64,000 bases of DNA. Source: Stratiformator vulcanicus (GTDB taxonomy: Bacteria; Planctomycetota; Planctomycetia; Planctomycetales; Planctomycetaceae). The position numbers were made by a program, and so were the translations under genes. How positions within the stretch are numbered: position 1 is the stretch's first letter; the number at the start of each line of letters is the position of its first letter. The DNA is taken from NCBI RefSeq assembly GCF_007744515.1, contig NZ_CP036268.1, forward strand, positions 186,001-250,000. The letters run 5' to 3'. Positions 11,258-20,340 of this stretch are shown here, piece after piece. The notes below the pieces were generated by a model. The model did not search any database. It was not told the origin of the DNA and was given only the letters and a program-made list of their open reading frames with translations.

Positions 11258-12580
11258 CTAGTTGATGGGAGGAGGCGGGAGGAAGTCCGCGGGCGATTCC
11301 TCCGGCATTGGCAGGTCGAGGACATCTTGTCCGCCGGGATTGGAGGTGGCGTCATCTCCCCCGACGAGAGGATGGGTTTGCCGCCACTCGGTCCAGAAGT
11401 CGGCCGGATGTGTCTTCCGCCACAGCGCGAGGGCGTTGCCGACGTGGCTGTAGAAGGTGTAGTGCGAAAGGATCTCCTGCTGCGTTTTAATGCGGGTCGT
11501 CTCGACGATCCAGTCGGCCGCCTTTCGGACGACCTCGCGGGGCGGTTGCAGCTCGGGATAGGCGATCGCCAGCCATTCGAGATGGTGCCCCGTGGCAATG
11601 ACCTGCTTGTATTCCAGTTCGTCTTCAGCCATTGCGATGGCGTCCGCACCGTAAGCCCATGCGGCCGGGGAGCGACCGTCGTCGAGTTGCGAGGCGACCA
11701 TCAGATCTCGCACGCGCTCCAGGTAGTGAAAGATTTCATCCCGTTTTGGAGCCGAGAGGATTTGGAACTCATCGTCGAGCCGCAGCAGCACCATCAGGGA
11801 GTACACGCGATGGGTTCCGCTGCAGACCCCGAAGCGACGATGGCCCCGCATCAGGCGGTCGGCAAGCAAGTTGAAGTCGACCAACCGTCCGTCGCCGTTG
11901 ATCCACTGCTTCGTCGTCGGGGGCAACCAGAATCCGAAAGCCATTGCGGACCATTCGGTCTCCATTTCGTCGGTTTGAAAGTCGCGAAGCGCTTCCTGCA
12001 AGGCATCGGCCAGCGTATCGCCGCGTCGACCGGGACCGAAGATCGGGGTGTCGATCGGGACTCCCGCTTCGGTCAGCGAAGCGAGCCAGTGATCGTGGTG
12101 GACCGAGAGTTCTTCTTTAGCGCCCCAGTTGATCGCGACCCCGTCCGGGCGTTCCATCAGGATCGGTTCGGCATCGTCGCCCCACGATTGAAGGTAAGCG
12201 CCGTGATCGGTCAGGAAGCGGACCATCTCGGGGCCGTCCATCACCGATTCGTCCGGGAAGTCGATAAAGCCGCCCCAAGCCCGCAGGGCGTGTTCGACGT
12301 AGTTCGGGCTGAGGCGAATCAGGTTGAACTTGGGCCGCACCTTTTCGAGTACGAGCGCCAGATTCTCTTCCGAGACGACGGACGGGTCGTCGTACAGCGG
12401 CTCGATCCGCACCGGCACTTCGCGGGCGATCGGAACGGGCCGAAAGGGTTCGGTCGCCGAGACGGCGGCTGCCAACTCTCGTCGGCCCTGTGACGAAAGC
12501 AGGGCGAAGGAAACCGTAATCGCCAGCAGGACGATGACCTGAACGGCGATGACTTGGGAGCGGAGGTCTTGGTGGTTCAT
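11258..12580 (-). CDS. Hypothetical membrane-anchored, helical-repeat protein
   Basis: 440 aa. One transmembrane segment at about residues 10-30 anchors a large soluble part. Its C-terminal half has repeated helical hairpins (HRVYSLMVLLRLDDEF, GHHLEWLAIAYPEL, YSHVGNALALWRKTHP) reminiscent of the alpha/alpha toroid seen in terpene-cyclase-like and glycosidase-like proteins. No catalytic signature is evident. It ends in a Pro-rich tail (MPEESPADFLPPPPIN). It lies 38 bp after the multi-pass membrane protein at 12619-14388 and is probably translated from the same message, so the two may act together on an envelope substrate. Fold assignment is by impression only. Confidence 0.65.
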   Translation of the reverse strand: MNHQDLRSQVIAVQVIVLLAITVSFALLSSQGRRELAAAVSATEPFRPVPIAREVPVRIEPLYDDPSVVSEENLALVLEKVRPKFNLIRLSPNYVEHALRAWGGFIDFPDESVMDGPEMVRFLTDHGAYLQSWGDDAEPILMERPDGVAINWGAKEELSVHHDHWLASLTEAGVPIDTPIFGPGRRGDTLADALQEALRDFQTDEMETEWSAMAFGFWLPPTTKQWINGDGRLVDFNLLADRLMRGHRRFGVCSGTHRVYSLMVLLRLDDEFQILSAPKRDEIFHYLERVRDLMVASQLDDGRSPAAWAYGADAIAMAEDELEYKQVIATGHHLEWLAIAYPELQPPREVVRKAADWIVETTRIKTQQEILSHYTFYSHVGNALALWRKTHPADFWTEWRQTHPLVGGDDATSNPGGQDVLDLPMPEESPADFLPPPPIN

Positions 12581-12618
12581 GGCTCGAAGCCTTGGGACTC
12601 AATAACTGAAAACGTGCT

Positions 12619-14388
12619 TCACTGAATCGGATCGATCCGGGTGAAAACCGAGGCGCGGGTATCGCGATAATCTTGTCGCCAACCCTCGACATCGGCCGAG
12701 AGTGAGGCGATCAGGCTCGCGTGACTGTTGTTGTTCAGGACGATCGTATTGACGCCGTAGCGTTCCAGAGCTTCGTCCCAGCCCGAGGTGCCCCGGATGA
12801 TCCGCATATAGTCCTCCCAGACCAGTGACGGCACGAGGTGCGCGTGCGAGGCGACGAAGACCTCTAGTTCGGGCGGTCCGGCCCACATCAGGTAGTCGCC
12901 CCATTCGTACGGATTGAAGACCTGACCGACGGGCGGATGCTCGATGAGATATTCGGTCACGTCGACGGGAGTGGCCGTGGTATTGCGGACAAAGTGACCG
13001 AAGTATTTGGCCTCCTGTTCGGCATCCGGTCCGCCGAGCGCTCGCATTCCGAAAGGCGAGACGGCGAAGAAAATCCACATCAGACCAGCCGCGGCCACGG
13101 TCCACACGCTGCGACGCACCGGCCGCGCTGCGGCCGGCGAGGGGTCGCCCGGCTTTGCCTTTTTCAGCCGCTTTCTCTTCGCGGCCTGCCAGAGGGCACC
13201 GGCGTGAATCGCCCCGTAGTAAGCGGCGATCGGACCCCACCAAATCAGGAATCGACTCATCCACAAAGAGAGCAAACCGAAACCGATCAGCAGGAAGGGT
13301 TCGACGGTCCGAATGCGGCGCGGCGTCGTGCAGTAAAGCACGACGAGACTGATCGCCGCGAACGCGGCCAGTTGGCCCTGTTGCATCCGAAGTGTCAGCG
13401 GTCGCCATTCTACGAGGTCGGCGAGATTCGGATTGGACCCGAACGTCAGGACGGACGCGTAAAGTTCCAGTCCGTACGGATTGATGAGGGCCGACACCGC
13501 AGCGAGTTCCGCAAACATCACGTAGCGCCAGAATTCGCCGTCGCGAAGCACACGTCGAAATGAGTCCGTGCGGCGCAGGATATCCCCCGCTCGACCGATC
13601 GCGAACACGCCGATCAGCCCGATCCCGACGACAAACGAGCCGTGCAGATTCGCCCAAGCCGCGAACACTGCCGGTATCGCGATCCACTGGAAGATCGATC
13701 GCCGACCGGTCAGCAGGCACAGCGTTGCGACAAAGCACGCCAGCCCCGCCAACTGCGGGCGAATTAATACGGGCAAGAGCAGCCCGGGTAGCCGGAGCGA
13801 AAATACTCCCTCGATGATCTCGGTCAGCGTGAACGACGTCGCGAAGAGTTGTCGGTGATCGACGAGCAGGAACAGCGCGATCGCGACTAATCCGCACCAC
13901 GCTTGCGACGTCGTGCGTGCGGCTCGATAGGCAAGTGCGCCGGCGCAAAAGACCATGAGCGCGGCGGCCAGCGCGGGAAGTGCGGACACGCCGAAGCGTT
14001 CATAGCCGACGTACGCGATCAACTGGCTCAGCCAGGCGGTGTCCACGAATCGGACACCTTCGGCGAGCGGCATGAGCGGAGCGGTTTCGGGGATCGAGCC
14101 GGTCTCGGCGATCAGCCGTCCGTAAGCGAGGTGTCCCCAGAGATCGGTGTACCACAGCGGGCAGAAAGCGAGATAGGTGAACATCGCGCCGAGCAGTAAG
14201 GCGTACCACACGATCGCGCGGGACGTCTTGAACCAGTCGGGCATCCGGTCCTGAAGCGCCGTTTCATCGAGCTTCGTCGGCTTCTGCGCGGTTGTGGCCT
14301 GATCGGCGGCGGGTTTGTTCGACTCCGAAGCCGGCTGACTGTAGGCCCGGCTCGGCGAGTCGAGCTGTTCGGTCACGTGCGTGCTCAT
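12619..14388 (-). CDS. Multi-pass membrane protein, glycosyltransferase-C-like unknown
   Basis: 589 aa from ATG 14388; a GTG at 14601 would add 71 residues. About ten hydrophobic helices lie between residues 55 and 455 of the chosen form. The first loop carries WYTDLWGHLAYGRLIAE with acidic residues after the first helix, followed by DTAWLSQLIAYVGYE, a layout like PMT/ArnT-type GT-C enzymes. The C-terminal soluble part (VGQVFNPYEWGDYLMWAGP, YGVNTIVLNNN) resembles the periplasmic domain of planctomycete GT39-like proteins. A lipid-linked sugar donor is therefore a reasonable guess, not shown. It is upstream of and close to the 440-aa gene. Confidence 0.65.
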   Translation of the reverse strand: MSTHVTEQLDSPSRAYSQPASESNKPAADQATTAQKPTKLDETALQDRMPDWFKTSRAIVWYALLLGAMFTYLAFCPLWYTDLWGHLAYGRLIAETGSIPETAPLMPLAEGVRFVDTAWLSQLIAYVGYERFGVSALPALAAALMVFCAGALAYRAARTTSQAWCGLVAIALFLLVDHRQLFATSFTLTEIIEGVFSLRLPGLLLPVLIRPQLAGLACFVATLCLLTGRRSIFQWIAIPAVFAAWANLHGSFVVGIGLIGVFAIGRAGDILRRTDSFRRVLRDGEFWRYVMFAELAAVSALINPYGLELYASVLTFGSNPNLADLVEWRPLTLRMQQGQLAAFAAISLVVLYCTTPRRIRTVEPFLLIGFGLLSLWMSRFLIWWGPIAAYYGAIHAGALWQAAKRKRLKKAKPGDPSPAAARPVRRSVWTVAAAGLMWIFFAVSPFGMRALGGPDAEQEAKYFGHFVRNTTATPVDVTEYLIEHPPVGQVFNPYEWGDYLMWAGPPELEVFVASHAHLVPSLVWEDYMRIIRGTSGWDEALERYGVNTIVLNNNSHASLIASLSADVEGWRQDYRDTRASVFTRIDPIQ

Positions 14389-14731
14389 GGGTACCGTCAT
14401 TCCGGTCATTTGGGGACGTGTTGCCGAAACGCAACAGCGCACTCTACTGTTTGCCAGCAGGTGATGGGGGCATCGAGCGGAAGATTTTGCCGGACCGTCA
14501 CACTTCCACACCGCCCGGCGGGAGATCGTTGCAATCAGACCGATCCCGCAGAATGAAGCGACGGCAACGATTACGCCGAAAGCGACGTTTCCGGTTTCCA
14601 CACTGATGTTCTAGAAGTACGCGGACAAGCATACGTTCTGGCTATGGCGCGGATGGGAAAACCATGGAGTTTTCCGGCTCAGACGCGACAGCAGCACTCA
14701 GTTCACCGTTCGATCGTCAAGGAGCCGAAAC
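14389..14731. other. Divergent intergenic region
   Basis: 343 bases between the minus-strand membrane protein and the plus-strand RodA-like gene, so it must hold promoters for both. The minus-strand frame of the membrane protein stays open to 14601 and there encodes a hydrophobic stretch, so part of this region may be an N-terminal extension. No clear -35/-10 pair, operator or RNA seen. Confidence 0.4.
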
Positions 14732-15964
14732 GTGCGTCGCCGGCGGGAAGCTGAATGCTCTAGCGGTTACGCCGCCCGGACGGCGTCCCGGCCACACGCT
14801 GACGGCCGAGTCAGCTTGCGGACGACGCATCTCGATCGGTTCCCGTGGCTCGCTGCGATTTGCGTCGTCGGCTTGCTGCTGATCGGGCTCTCCGCAATCG
14901 ATCGCGGGGACGAGATTGCCGGTCAAGGGCGTCTCGCGCTGAAGCAATGCCTCTGGGTGGCGATCTCGCTGCCGGTCGCCATCGCCGCAACCTGCGTCCC
15001 CTACGCGATGCTGAAACGACTGGCGCCTTGGCTGCTGCTAGCCGCGGTCGTGTTGCTGATCGCGGTTTATTTTATGCCGCCGCGCAATGGGGCACGGCGT
15101 TGGATCCCGCTCGGGCCGGTCTTCTTTCAACCGTCCGAACTGGCGAAGATCGCCTTTGTCGCCGCACTCGCGCGTTATCTCACGTTTCGCGAGAGCCATC
15201 GTCGAGTCTGGGGGTTGATCCCGCCCTTTCTATTCGCGTTGGTGCCGGCGTTGTTGATCGTGCGCGAGCCCGATCTTGGGACGTCGCTCGTCTTCTTGCC
15301 GGTGCTGATGGCGATGTTGTTCGCCGCCGGCGCGAAGAAGCGGCATCTCATCGCGGTGACGCTGTTGGGAGTCGCCGCCGCGCCGATCGTATGGTTGGGG
15401 ATGAATGCCGAGCAGAAGTCGCGGGTCGTCACGCTCGTCACGCAGCGCGATCAGGGCGAGGCTCCGCGCGGCGACGGGTATCACCTGTTTCAGTCGAAAC
15501 GCATGCATTCCGTCGGCGGCCTGTGGGGCAGCGAGCTGACCGGTGTGCCGCCGGTCAATCCCGCGATCTATCACCTCCCCGCCGCGCGGACCGACTTCGT
15601 GTTCTGCCTCGTGACGGAGCGGTGGGGCCTCGCCGGGGCCACGCTGACGCTCACCCTGTACGGCCTGCTGTTCTGGAATGCCTTGGGAGTGGCGCGGCGG
15701 ACACACGACCCGTTCGGGCGATTGCTGGTCGTCGGGGTCACGTCGCTGCTCGCCGTGCAGGCGATGATCAACGTCTCGATGACGGTCGGCCTCGCTCCGA
15801 TCACCGGGCTCCCGCTGCCGCTGTTGAGCTACGGGGGTTCGAGTTTACTCTTCACCGTGGTCGCCGTCGGTTTGATCTTCAACGTCGCGTTGCGTCCGGG
15901 CCTCAACGTCGGGCCGGAGGCCTTTCGGTTTGAATCAACCCGGCGGGATCGACCGGCAGCGTGA
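14732..15964 (+). CDS. RodA/FtsW/SpoVE-family peptidoglycan polymerase
   Basis: SEDS-family integral membrane glycosyltransferase that polymerises lipid II. 410 aa with about ten helices. Signature segments are NGARRWIPLGPVFFQPSELAKI (residues 128-149), REPDLGTSLVF with the functionally critical Asp, and the C-terminal GLPLPLLSYGGSSLL. The GTG start at 14732 is chosen because AAGGAG lies 7 bases before it. The N-terminus is long and Arg-rich. RodA versus FtsW cannot be decided from context: no mreBCD, PBP2 or dcw genes are nearby. Downstream, 200 bp away on the same strand, is kdsA, another envelope gene. Confidence 0.9.
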   Translation: MRRRREAECSSGYAARTASRPHADGRVSLRTTHLDRFPWLAAICVVGLLLIGLSAIDRGDEIAGQGRLALKQCLWVAISLPVAIAATCVPYAMLKRLAPWLLLAAVVLLIAVYFMPPRNGARRWIPLGPVFFQPSELAKIAFVAALARYLTFRESHRRVWGLIPPFLFALVPALLIVREPDLGTSLVFLPVLMAMLFAAGAKKRHLIAVTLLGVAAAPIVWLGMNAEQKSRVVTLVTQRDQGEAPRGDGYHLFQSKRMHSVGGLWGSELTGVPPVNPAIYHLPAARTDFVFCLVTERWGLAGATLTLTLYGLLFWNALGVARRTHDPFGRLLVVGVTSLLAVQAMINVSMTVGLAPITGLPLPLLSYGGSSLLFTVVAVGLIFNVALRPGLNVGPEAFRFESTRRDRPAA

Positions 15965-16164
15965 CGGCCCGCCCTGGGGCAGCGTCAGGTAGCGCATTCG
16001 ATTTCCAATTGCGGCGAACCCTCCTACGCTGTGCAGGCAGAGATAGCGAATCGCCTGTGATCCCTGTCGCGGCTATTCGTAATTCTGTCTTACGTTCGCC
16101 AACCGGACCCGAGGGTTTCGGTCCGTTGCACGCCTAATTTTGAGCGCTGTCCAAGGAGGGTTTC

Positions 16165-17010
16165 GTGCCGTCTGATCCCGTCCATATCGGCCCGCACGTG
16201 TGCGGCACCGGTCACCCGCTGGTGTTCATTCTCGGTCCGTGCGTGATTGAATCGCCGGAGCTGATTCACGAAACGTCGAGTCGCATTGCGGAAATCGCCA
16301 ACGATCTCGGAGTGCCGGTCGTATTTAAAGCGAGCTTCGACAAGGCCAATCGGACCAGTATCGACAGCTTCCGCGGGCCCGGATTGGAGCGGGGAATGGC
16401 GATTCTCGCCGAGGCCAAGGAGCGCACCGGTTTGCCGGTCACGACCGATCTGCACGAAGCCGCACAGGCCGAACCGGTGGCCGAAGTGTGCGACTTATTG
16501 CAAATCCCCGCATTTCTGGCCCGACAGACCGATCTGATCGTCGCCTCGGCCGAAGCCGCGAAGAAATATGACCGTGCCGTGAATGTGAAAAAGCCGCAGT
16601 TCGTTGCTCCTGAAGACGTCGCCCACGTCGTCGGCAAATGCAGTGAGGTCGGTTTCGATCGCATGCTGCTGACCGAACGGGGCACGACGTTCGGTTATGG
16701 TCGGCTCGTCAACGACTTTCAGGCCATCCCGGCGATGAAGGCACTCGGCTGCCCCGTTGTTTATGATGCGACGCACAGCGTGCAGCGTCCGGGTGGGAAG
16801 TCGACCGGCGGAAATCGCGCGATGGTTCCCGTGCTCGCCCGCGCGGCCGTGGCGGCCGGGGTTGATGCGGTGTTCATGGAGACTCATCCCGACCCTGATC
16901 AAGCATTTTCGGACGGCCCGAATCAAATTCCGCTCGACCAGATCGCCAACTTGATCGGAGACCTCGTGCGGATGCGGTCGTTGGTATTGGAACTCGATGC
17001 GGCTTCGTGA
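16165..17010 (+). CDS. kdsA: 3-deoxy-8-phosphooctulonate synthase, metal-dependent type
   Basis: Condenses phosphoenolpyruvate with arabinose 5-phosphate to KDO-8-phosphate for lipopolysaccharide inner core; cytoplasmic TIM barrel. 281 aa, usual length. Motifs are [50 protein letters not shown] and [12 protein letters not shown]26 in GPCVIES replaces the Asn of the E. coli-type enzyme; with H204, E239 and D250 it forms the metal site of the metallo class. The start is GTG 16165, with an AAGGAGG motif just upstream. It implies that this organism makes KDO-containing lipid A. A lipoprotein gene follows 53 bp later. Confidence 0.96.
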   Translation: MPSDPVHIGPHVCGTGHPLVFILGPCVIESPELIHETSSRIAEIANDLGVPVVFKASFDKANRTSIDSFRGPGLERGMAILAEAKERTGLPVTTDLHEAAQAEPVAEVCDLLQIPAFLARQTDLIVASAEAAKKYDRAVNVKKPQFVAPEDVAHVVGKCSEVGFDRMLLTERGTTFGYGRLVNDFQAIPAMKALGCPVVYDATHSVQRPGGKSTGGNRAMVPVLARAAVAAGVDAVFMETHPDPDQAFSDGPNQIPLDQIANLIGDLVRMRSLVLELDAAS

Positions 17011-17063
17011 GAGTGATTCGGACGGCTGTCGACGAATGGTGACTGACGATTGAAGTAAGACGA

Positions 17064-18767
17064 TTGGTGACCACGGTGATTGACATCAAGACACAGATTG
17101 AACGTTCGCGGGCCCGGTCGAATTCGGGCGCGACTTCCGTCCTTATGGCGATGTTGCTGGTCGGTGTCGCCTTGGCTCCGCTCGGCTGTACGCGACGCCC
17201 GCCGCCGGTCCAAACCGGGAACGCGGATGAGGATTCGTGTACCGATTTGCTCGACAGCGCGATGCCGTTGTTGGAGCCGGGCACGCTCGGAGTCTCCGCT
17301 GACACCGGACGGGCGGTGCAATTGCTCAGTCAATGGATTTCCAATGACGACTGCGATTTTCAGGACGCAGTCGAACCGCTCGACGAGGAGGACTCCGAAT
17401 TGCTGGAGCGCCTCTTCACGAAGGAGGACGCCGCGACCGTCGCTCAACTTCAATTCGGCGAAGAAGACGTCATCCACGTGCGTGATCGCATCCTCGATCG
17501 CCGGATGGCCGAAGGACTGACGAAAAACCTCGATTCCGATCGCGAACGCATCGCGCATCTGTTCGATTCGGTCGTCCAGAATATCGCTTTGATTCCGCCG
17601 GGCGGGACGGAGATTCCTCTCAGTACGTTCAACATCACGTTGATCGGTCGGGGAACGGCAGCCGATCGGGCTTGGGTTTTCGTAGAACTGCTGCGGCAGT
17701 TGCAGCTCGATTCGGTGATCATTCGCCCGCAACTCGTTGACGGGGACGCTGCCGATGGCGACCGCCTGTTCGTCGGTGTGACGACGCTCGACGGTATTTT
17801 GTTGTTCGATCCCGCGGCCGGTATTCCTGTCCCGTCGGCCGACCAGGTTGCTCCGGCCGATCGATCTGCCGCCGAGTTGGCCGTCACGGCTTCGATCCGT
17901 CCGGCAACCCTCAAAGAGGTCGTGGCCGATCCGACGCTATTAACCGCCTATGATTCGGCGTCGGAACCGATCGCGGCGGAGCAATTAATGCCGCCTCGCG
18001 TTTCGGTCATCGCAACGACCAGTCACGCCCGCGGCGCGGTCGACGTGTTGGAACAATCACTGGCGGGCGAGTACACGGTTCGGCTCTACGACCCGCTACA
18101 TAACTCGTCAGCCGGTCCGGGATTGATCGACCGGATCAGTCGATTCGGCGAGGGGATCTTCACAGCCGATGACGTCACCCTTTGGGATTACCCGCAACGG
18201 CGGATGAAAGAAGCCCGACGACTCTCGGAGTCGGACCAATCGCGATTGCGGCTTCGACTGATCGGGTTTGACGCCCCCGTTGAGATCAATCGCGAAACGC
18301 AGTCCGAGACTCGCACCGGTCGGCAACGCGAGGCGAGACTGGAGATGCTCTCCGGGCGCCCGGTGCAGGCGATCAAGGAATTTCAACTCATTCGAATCGA
18401 CGAACGTTTCGGCAATCAAACGAACGTGCGGCCCGACATCCGAACGATGTATCGGCAGGCGACCGACGATGCGTTCTACTGGACCGCACTGTGTCAGTTC
18501 GAACGGGGCGGTGCGAACTTCCCGACGTCTGCGGCGACGGCAGCGCGATACGTTGAGAATGGTTCCGGTTGGGTGGCCGAGGCCCAACGACTGCAGGCAA
18601 CCGCGTTGGCCGCCAGCGGTGAGTTTGAAAAAGCACTCGAAGTTGTCGACCGCTGTCGGGCCGACGGGATCGATACGACGCGCCTGAATGTGCTTGCCGA
18701 GCGCTGGCGAACCAAGCAGGATGCCGACACGGCTGAAGACAGCGCGGTCGACGAATCCTCGGAATGA
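17064..18767 (+). CDS. Probable lipoprotein with transglutaminase-like and helical-repeat regions
   Basis: 567 aa. An N-terminal hydrophobic segment ends in APLGC (about residue 42), a weak lipobox (Pro at -3). Residues 195-260 resemble a transglutaminase-like core: GTAADRAWVFVELLRQLQLDSVIIRP lines up with the G-x-C-x-D-x-A-x-L-x3-LLR pattern, but Ala replaces the nucleophile Cys, and a later strand has LFDPAAG in place of the usual DPT. The C-terminal 170 residues are alpha-helical and TPR-like (AFYWTALCQFERG, WVAEAQRLQATALAASGEFEKAL). Likely a non-catalytic envelope binding protein. It is 53 bp behind kdsA and may share its transcript. Family unknown to me. Confidence 0.7.
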   Translation: MVTTVIDIKTQIERSRARSNSGATSVLMAMLLVGVALAPLGCTRRPPPVQTGNADEDSCTDLLDSAMPLLEPGTLGVSADTGRAVQLLSQWISNDDCDFQDAVEPLDEEDSELLERLFTKEDAATVAQLQFGEEDVIHVRDRILDRRMAEGLTKNLDSDRERIAHLFDSVVQNIALIPPGGTEIPLSTFNITLIGRGTAADRAWVFVELLRQLQLDSVIIRPQLVDGDAADGDRLFVGVTTLDGILLFDPAAGIPVPSADQVAPADRSAAELAVTASIRPATLKEVVADPTLLTAYDSASEPIAAEQLMPPRVSVIATTSHARGAVDVLEQSLAGEYTVRLYDPLHNSSAGPGLIDRISRFGEGIFTADDVTLWDYPQRRMKEARRLSESDQSRLRLRLIGFDAPVEINRETQSETRTGRQREARLEMLSGRPVQAIKEFQLIRIDERFGNQTNVRPDIRTMYRQATDDAFYWTALCQFERGGANFPTSAATAARYVENGSGWVAEAQRLQATALAASGEFEKALEVVDRCRADGIDTTRLNVLAERWRTKQDADTAEDSAVDESSE

Positions 18768-18865
18768 CCCTGTCGGCGACACGAGGAGTTGTTCCTCCGG
18801 TCGTGAGCGGTCCGGTTGCTTGAAGGCTCGATGGACGAACGAATGATGCTTCGATTGCGGAGCCG

Positions 18866-19948
18866 ATGAGGCGAACGCTCACCAAACATTGGTTTCTCGT
18901 CGGCCTTTCGGTGCTGATCCCGTCGGGTTTGCTGCTCGGCCGGTTCGGCAGTCCGGACCTCGTTTCGCAGGCGGTTGGTTGGATCGATGCGCGGGTCGTC
19001 ACGGCAACGGTGTTGTTCCTCGTCGCGTTCACGCTCGCATCTCGCAAGCTGATGAAAGCTGCCAAGCAACCGGGCCCGGTCGCGGTCGCGTGTATGATCA
19101 ACTCGGTTCTCCTCCCGCTGGCGGCGTGGCCGCTCGCGATCCAATTCGAGTCGCCCGACTTGCGGCTGGGATTAATGGTCGCGGCGGCGGTGCCCTGCAC
19201 TCTCTCGGCCGCGTCGGTCTGGACCCGCCAAGCGGGAGGTAACGACGCGGTCGCACTATTGGTCACGCTCGTGACCAACGCGTTGTGCTTTCTGACGACG
19301 CCCTTCTGGATCGCCAATGCCGCCGGCGTGGCCATCGACCTCGACCCGGCGGCGATGACTCTGCGATTGTTGCTGACGGCGGTGCTCCCGATGGCCATCG
19401 GGCAGGCGGTTCGCGCGGCCCCACCGCTTCGCAACTTTGCCGATCGATTCAAGCAGCCGCTGACGAACACGGCGCAGGCACTCATTCTGACCGTCGTGTT
19501 CGCCGCCGCGGCGGAAGGGGGATTGCAACTGGCCGGGGTCGGCGACGGGGCAGCCTCGAACGCGAAGCCTCCGACCGGTTTGTCGTTTGTACTCGTCGGC
19601 CTCGCCGGCGTGTCACTCCACGTGGTCGCGCTGGTCGGCGGATTCTACGGGTCGAGAGTGTTCGGTATCGCCGCCGTCGATCGGGCGGCTATTGCGTTCG
19701 CCGGCAGCCAGAAGACGATGCCGGTCGCACTGTTGGTTGCGACGTCACCGACGATGTTGGGTGCCGATGACCTGCTGGGACCGGGGGTCGGGGCGCCGTT
19801 CGTTGTCTTTCCCATGCTGATGTACCACACGGCGCAGCTCTTTATTGATACCGCAGCCGCGAAGTACTTCCGCAAAGAGACCGAGGACGTGGCTGAGCCG
19901 GTCACGCCGCCCGCAGCGGATCGGGACGCCGTCGTTCCTCGAACTTGA
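18866..19948 (+). CDS. Bile-acid:sodium-symporter-like (SBF/BASS) transporter
   Basis: 360 aa with about nine to ten hydrophobic segments spread over residues 8-335. The segment AIAFAGSQKTMPVALL (about residues 273-288) is the best conserved stretch of the SBF-like family (YfeH/SLC10A7 type). Other family traits are VAAAVPCTLSAASVWTRQAGGNDAVALLVTL and the crossover-rich second half. Members move organic anions with sodium; the substrate here cannot be told. The hydrophilic C-terminal tail (KETEDVAEPVTPP) is cytoplasmic or disordered. ATG 18866 is the start. It stands alone between a lipoprotein gene and a convergent small membrane gene. Confidence 0.88.
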   Translation: MRRTLTKHWFLVGLSVLIPSGLLLGRFGSPDLVSQAVGWIDARVVTATVLFLVAFTLASRKLMKAAKQPGPVAVACMINSVLLPLAAWPLAIQFESPDLRLGLMVAAAVPCTLSAASVWTRQAGGNDAVALLVTLVTNALCFLTTPFWIANAAGVAIDLDPAAMTLRLLLTAVLPMAIGQAVRAAPPLRNFADRFKQPLTNTAQALILTVVFAAAAEGGLQLAGVGDGAASNAKPPTGLSFVLVGLAGVSLHVVALVGGFYGSRVFGIAAVDRAAIAFAGSQKTMPVALLVATSPTMLGADDLLGPGVGAPFVVFPMLMYHTAQLFIDTAAAKYFRKETEDVAEPVTPPAADRDAVVPRT

Positions 19949-19978
19949 GCGTCTGCGACGAACGGGCGACGAAACCTC

Positions 19979-20284
19979 TTATGTCGACTCCGACTCGGGT
20001 GAGGAGCTGCCTCGCCTCCGCATGCGTTTAATCCCCGCGCCGACCCAACGTCCGACGACCCGCATCGCACCGGGCAATTGCGGCTCGAATAATCGGATCA
20101 GCACCGCGAGGATCAAGATCGCGATAAAGATGCCGCTCGTCGTCCAGCCGATGATGTCCGGCGCGAAGAGCATCACGACGATCAAGGCCTGCATTGAGGC
20201 GATGATCGCGACGAGCCACAGCGTCGCGGTCGACTTTCGTTCGAGCCGCTCCAGCTTCCGTTCGAGTCGGTCGAAGTCGCTCAC
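19979..20284 (-). CDS. Small two-helix membrane protein
   Basis: 101 aa. The N-terminal heptad-like charged segment (DFDRLERKLERLERK) suggests a short coiled coil. Two membrane helices follow, at about 20-42 (TLWLVAIIASMQALIVVML) and 48-66 (SGIFIAILILAVLIRLF), then a basic, Ser/Glu-rich tail. No family recognised. It lies 56 bp downstream of the vWA gene at 20341-22227 on the same strand, so it could be the last gene of that unit. Real coding is supported by the sharply structured hydrophobic pattern; function unknown. Confidence 0.55.
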   Translation of the reverse strand: MSDFDRLERKLERLERKSTATLWLVAIIASMQALIVVMLFAPDIIGWTTSGIFIAILILAVLIRLFEPQLPGAMRVVGRWVGAGIKRMRRRGSSSPESEST

Positions 20285-20340
20285 GCCTGCACCAAGTAGA
20301 AGTTGACTGTCGCGGCTGGCACAGTTTCGGCGCGTTTGCT

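Noticed and set aside
11327-12493. 388-codon plus-strand frame antisense to the 440-aa gene
   Set aside because: Composition is that of a mirror frame (His/Val/Arg-rich), with no start signal or domain.
12599-13948. 449-codon minus-strand frame inside the multi-pass membrane gene
   Set aside because: Arg/Asp-rich shadow in another frame; the overlapping frame encodes clear membrane helices.
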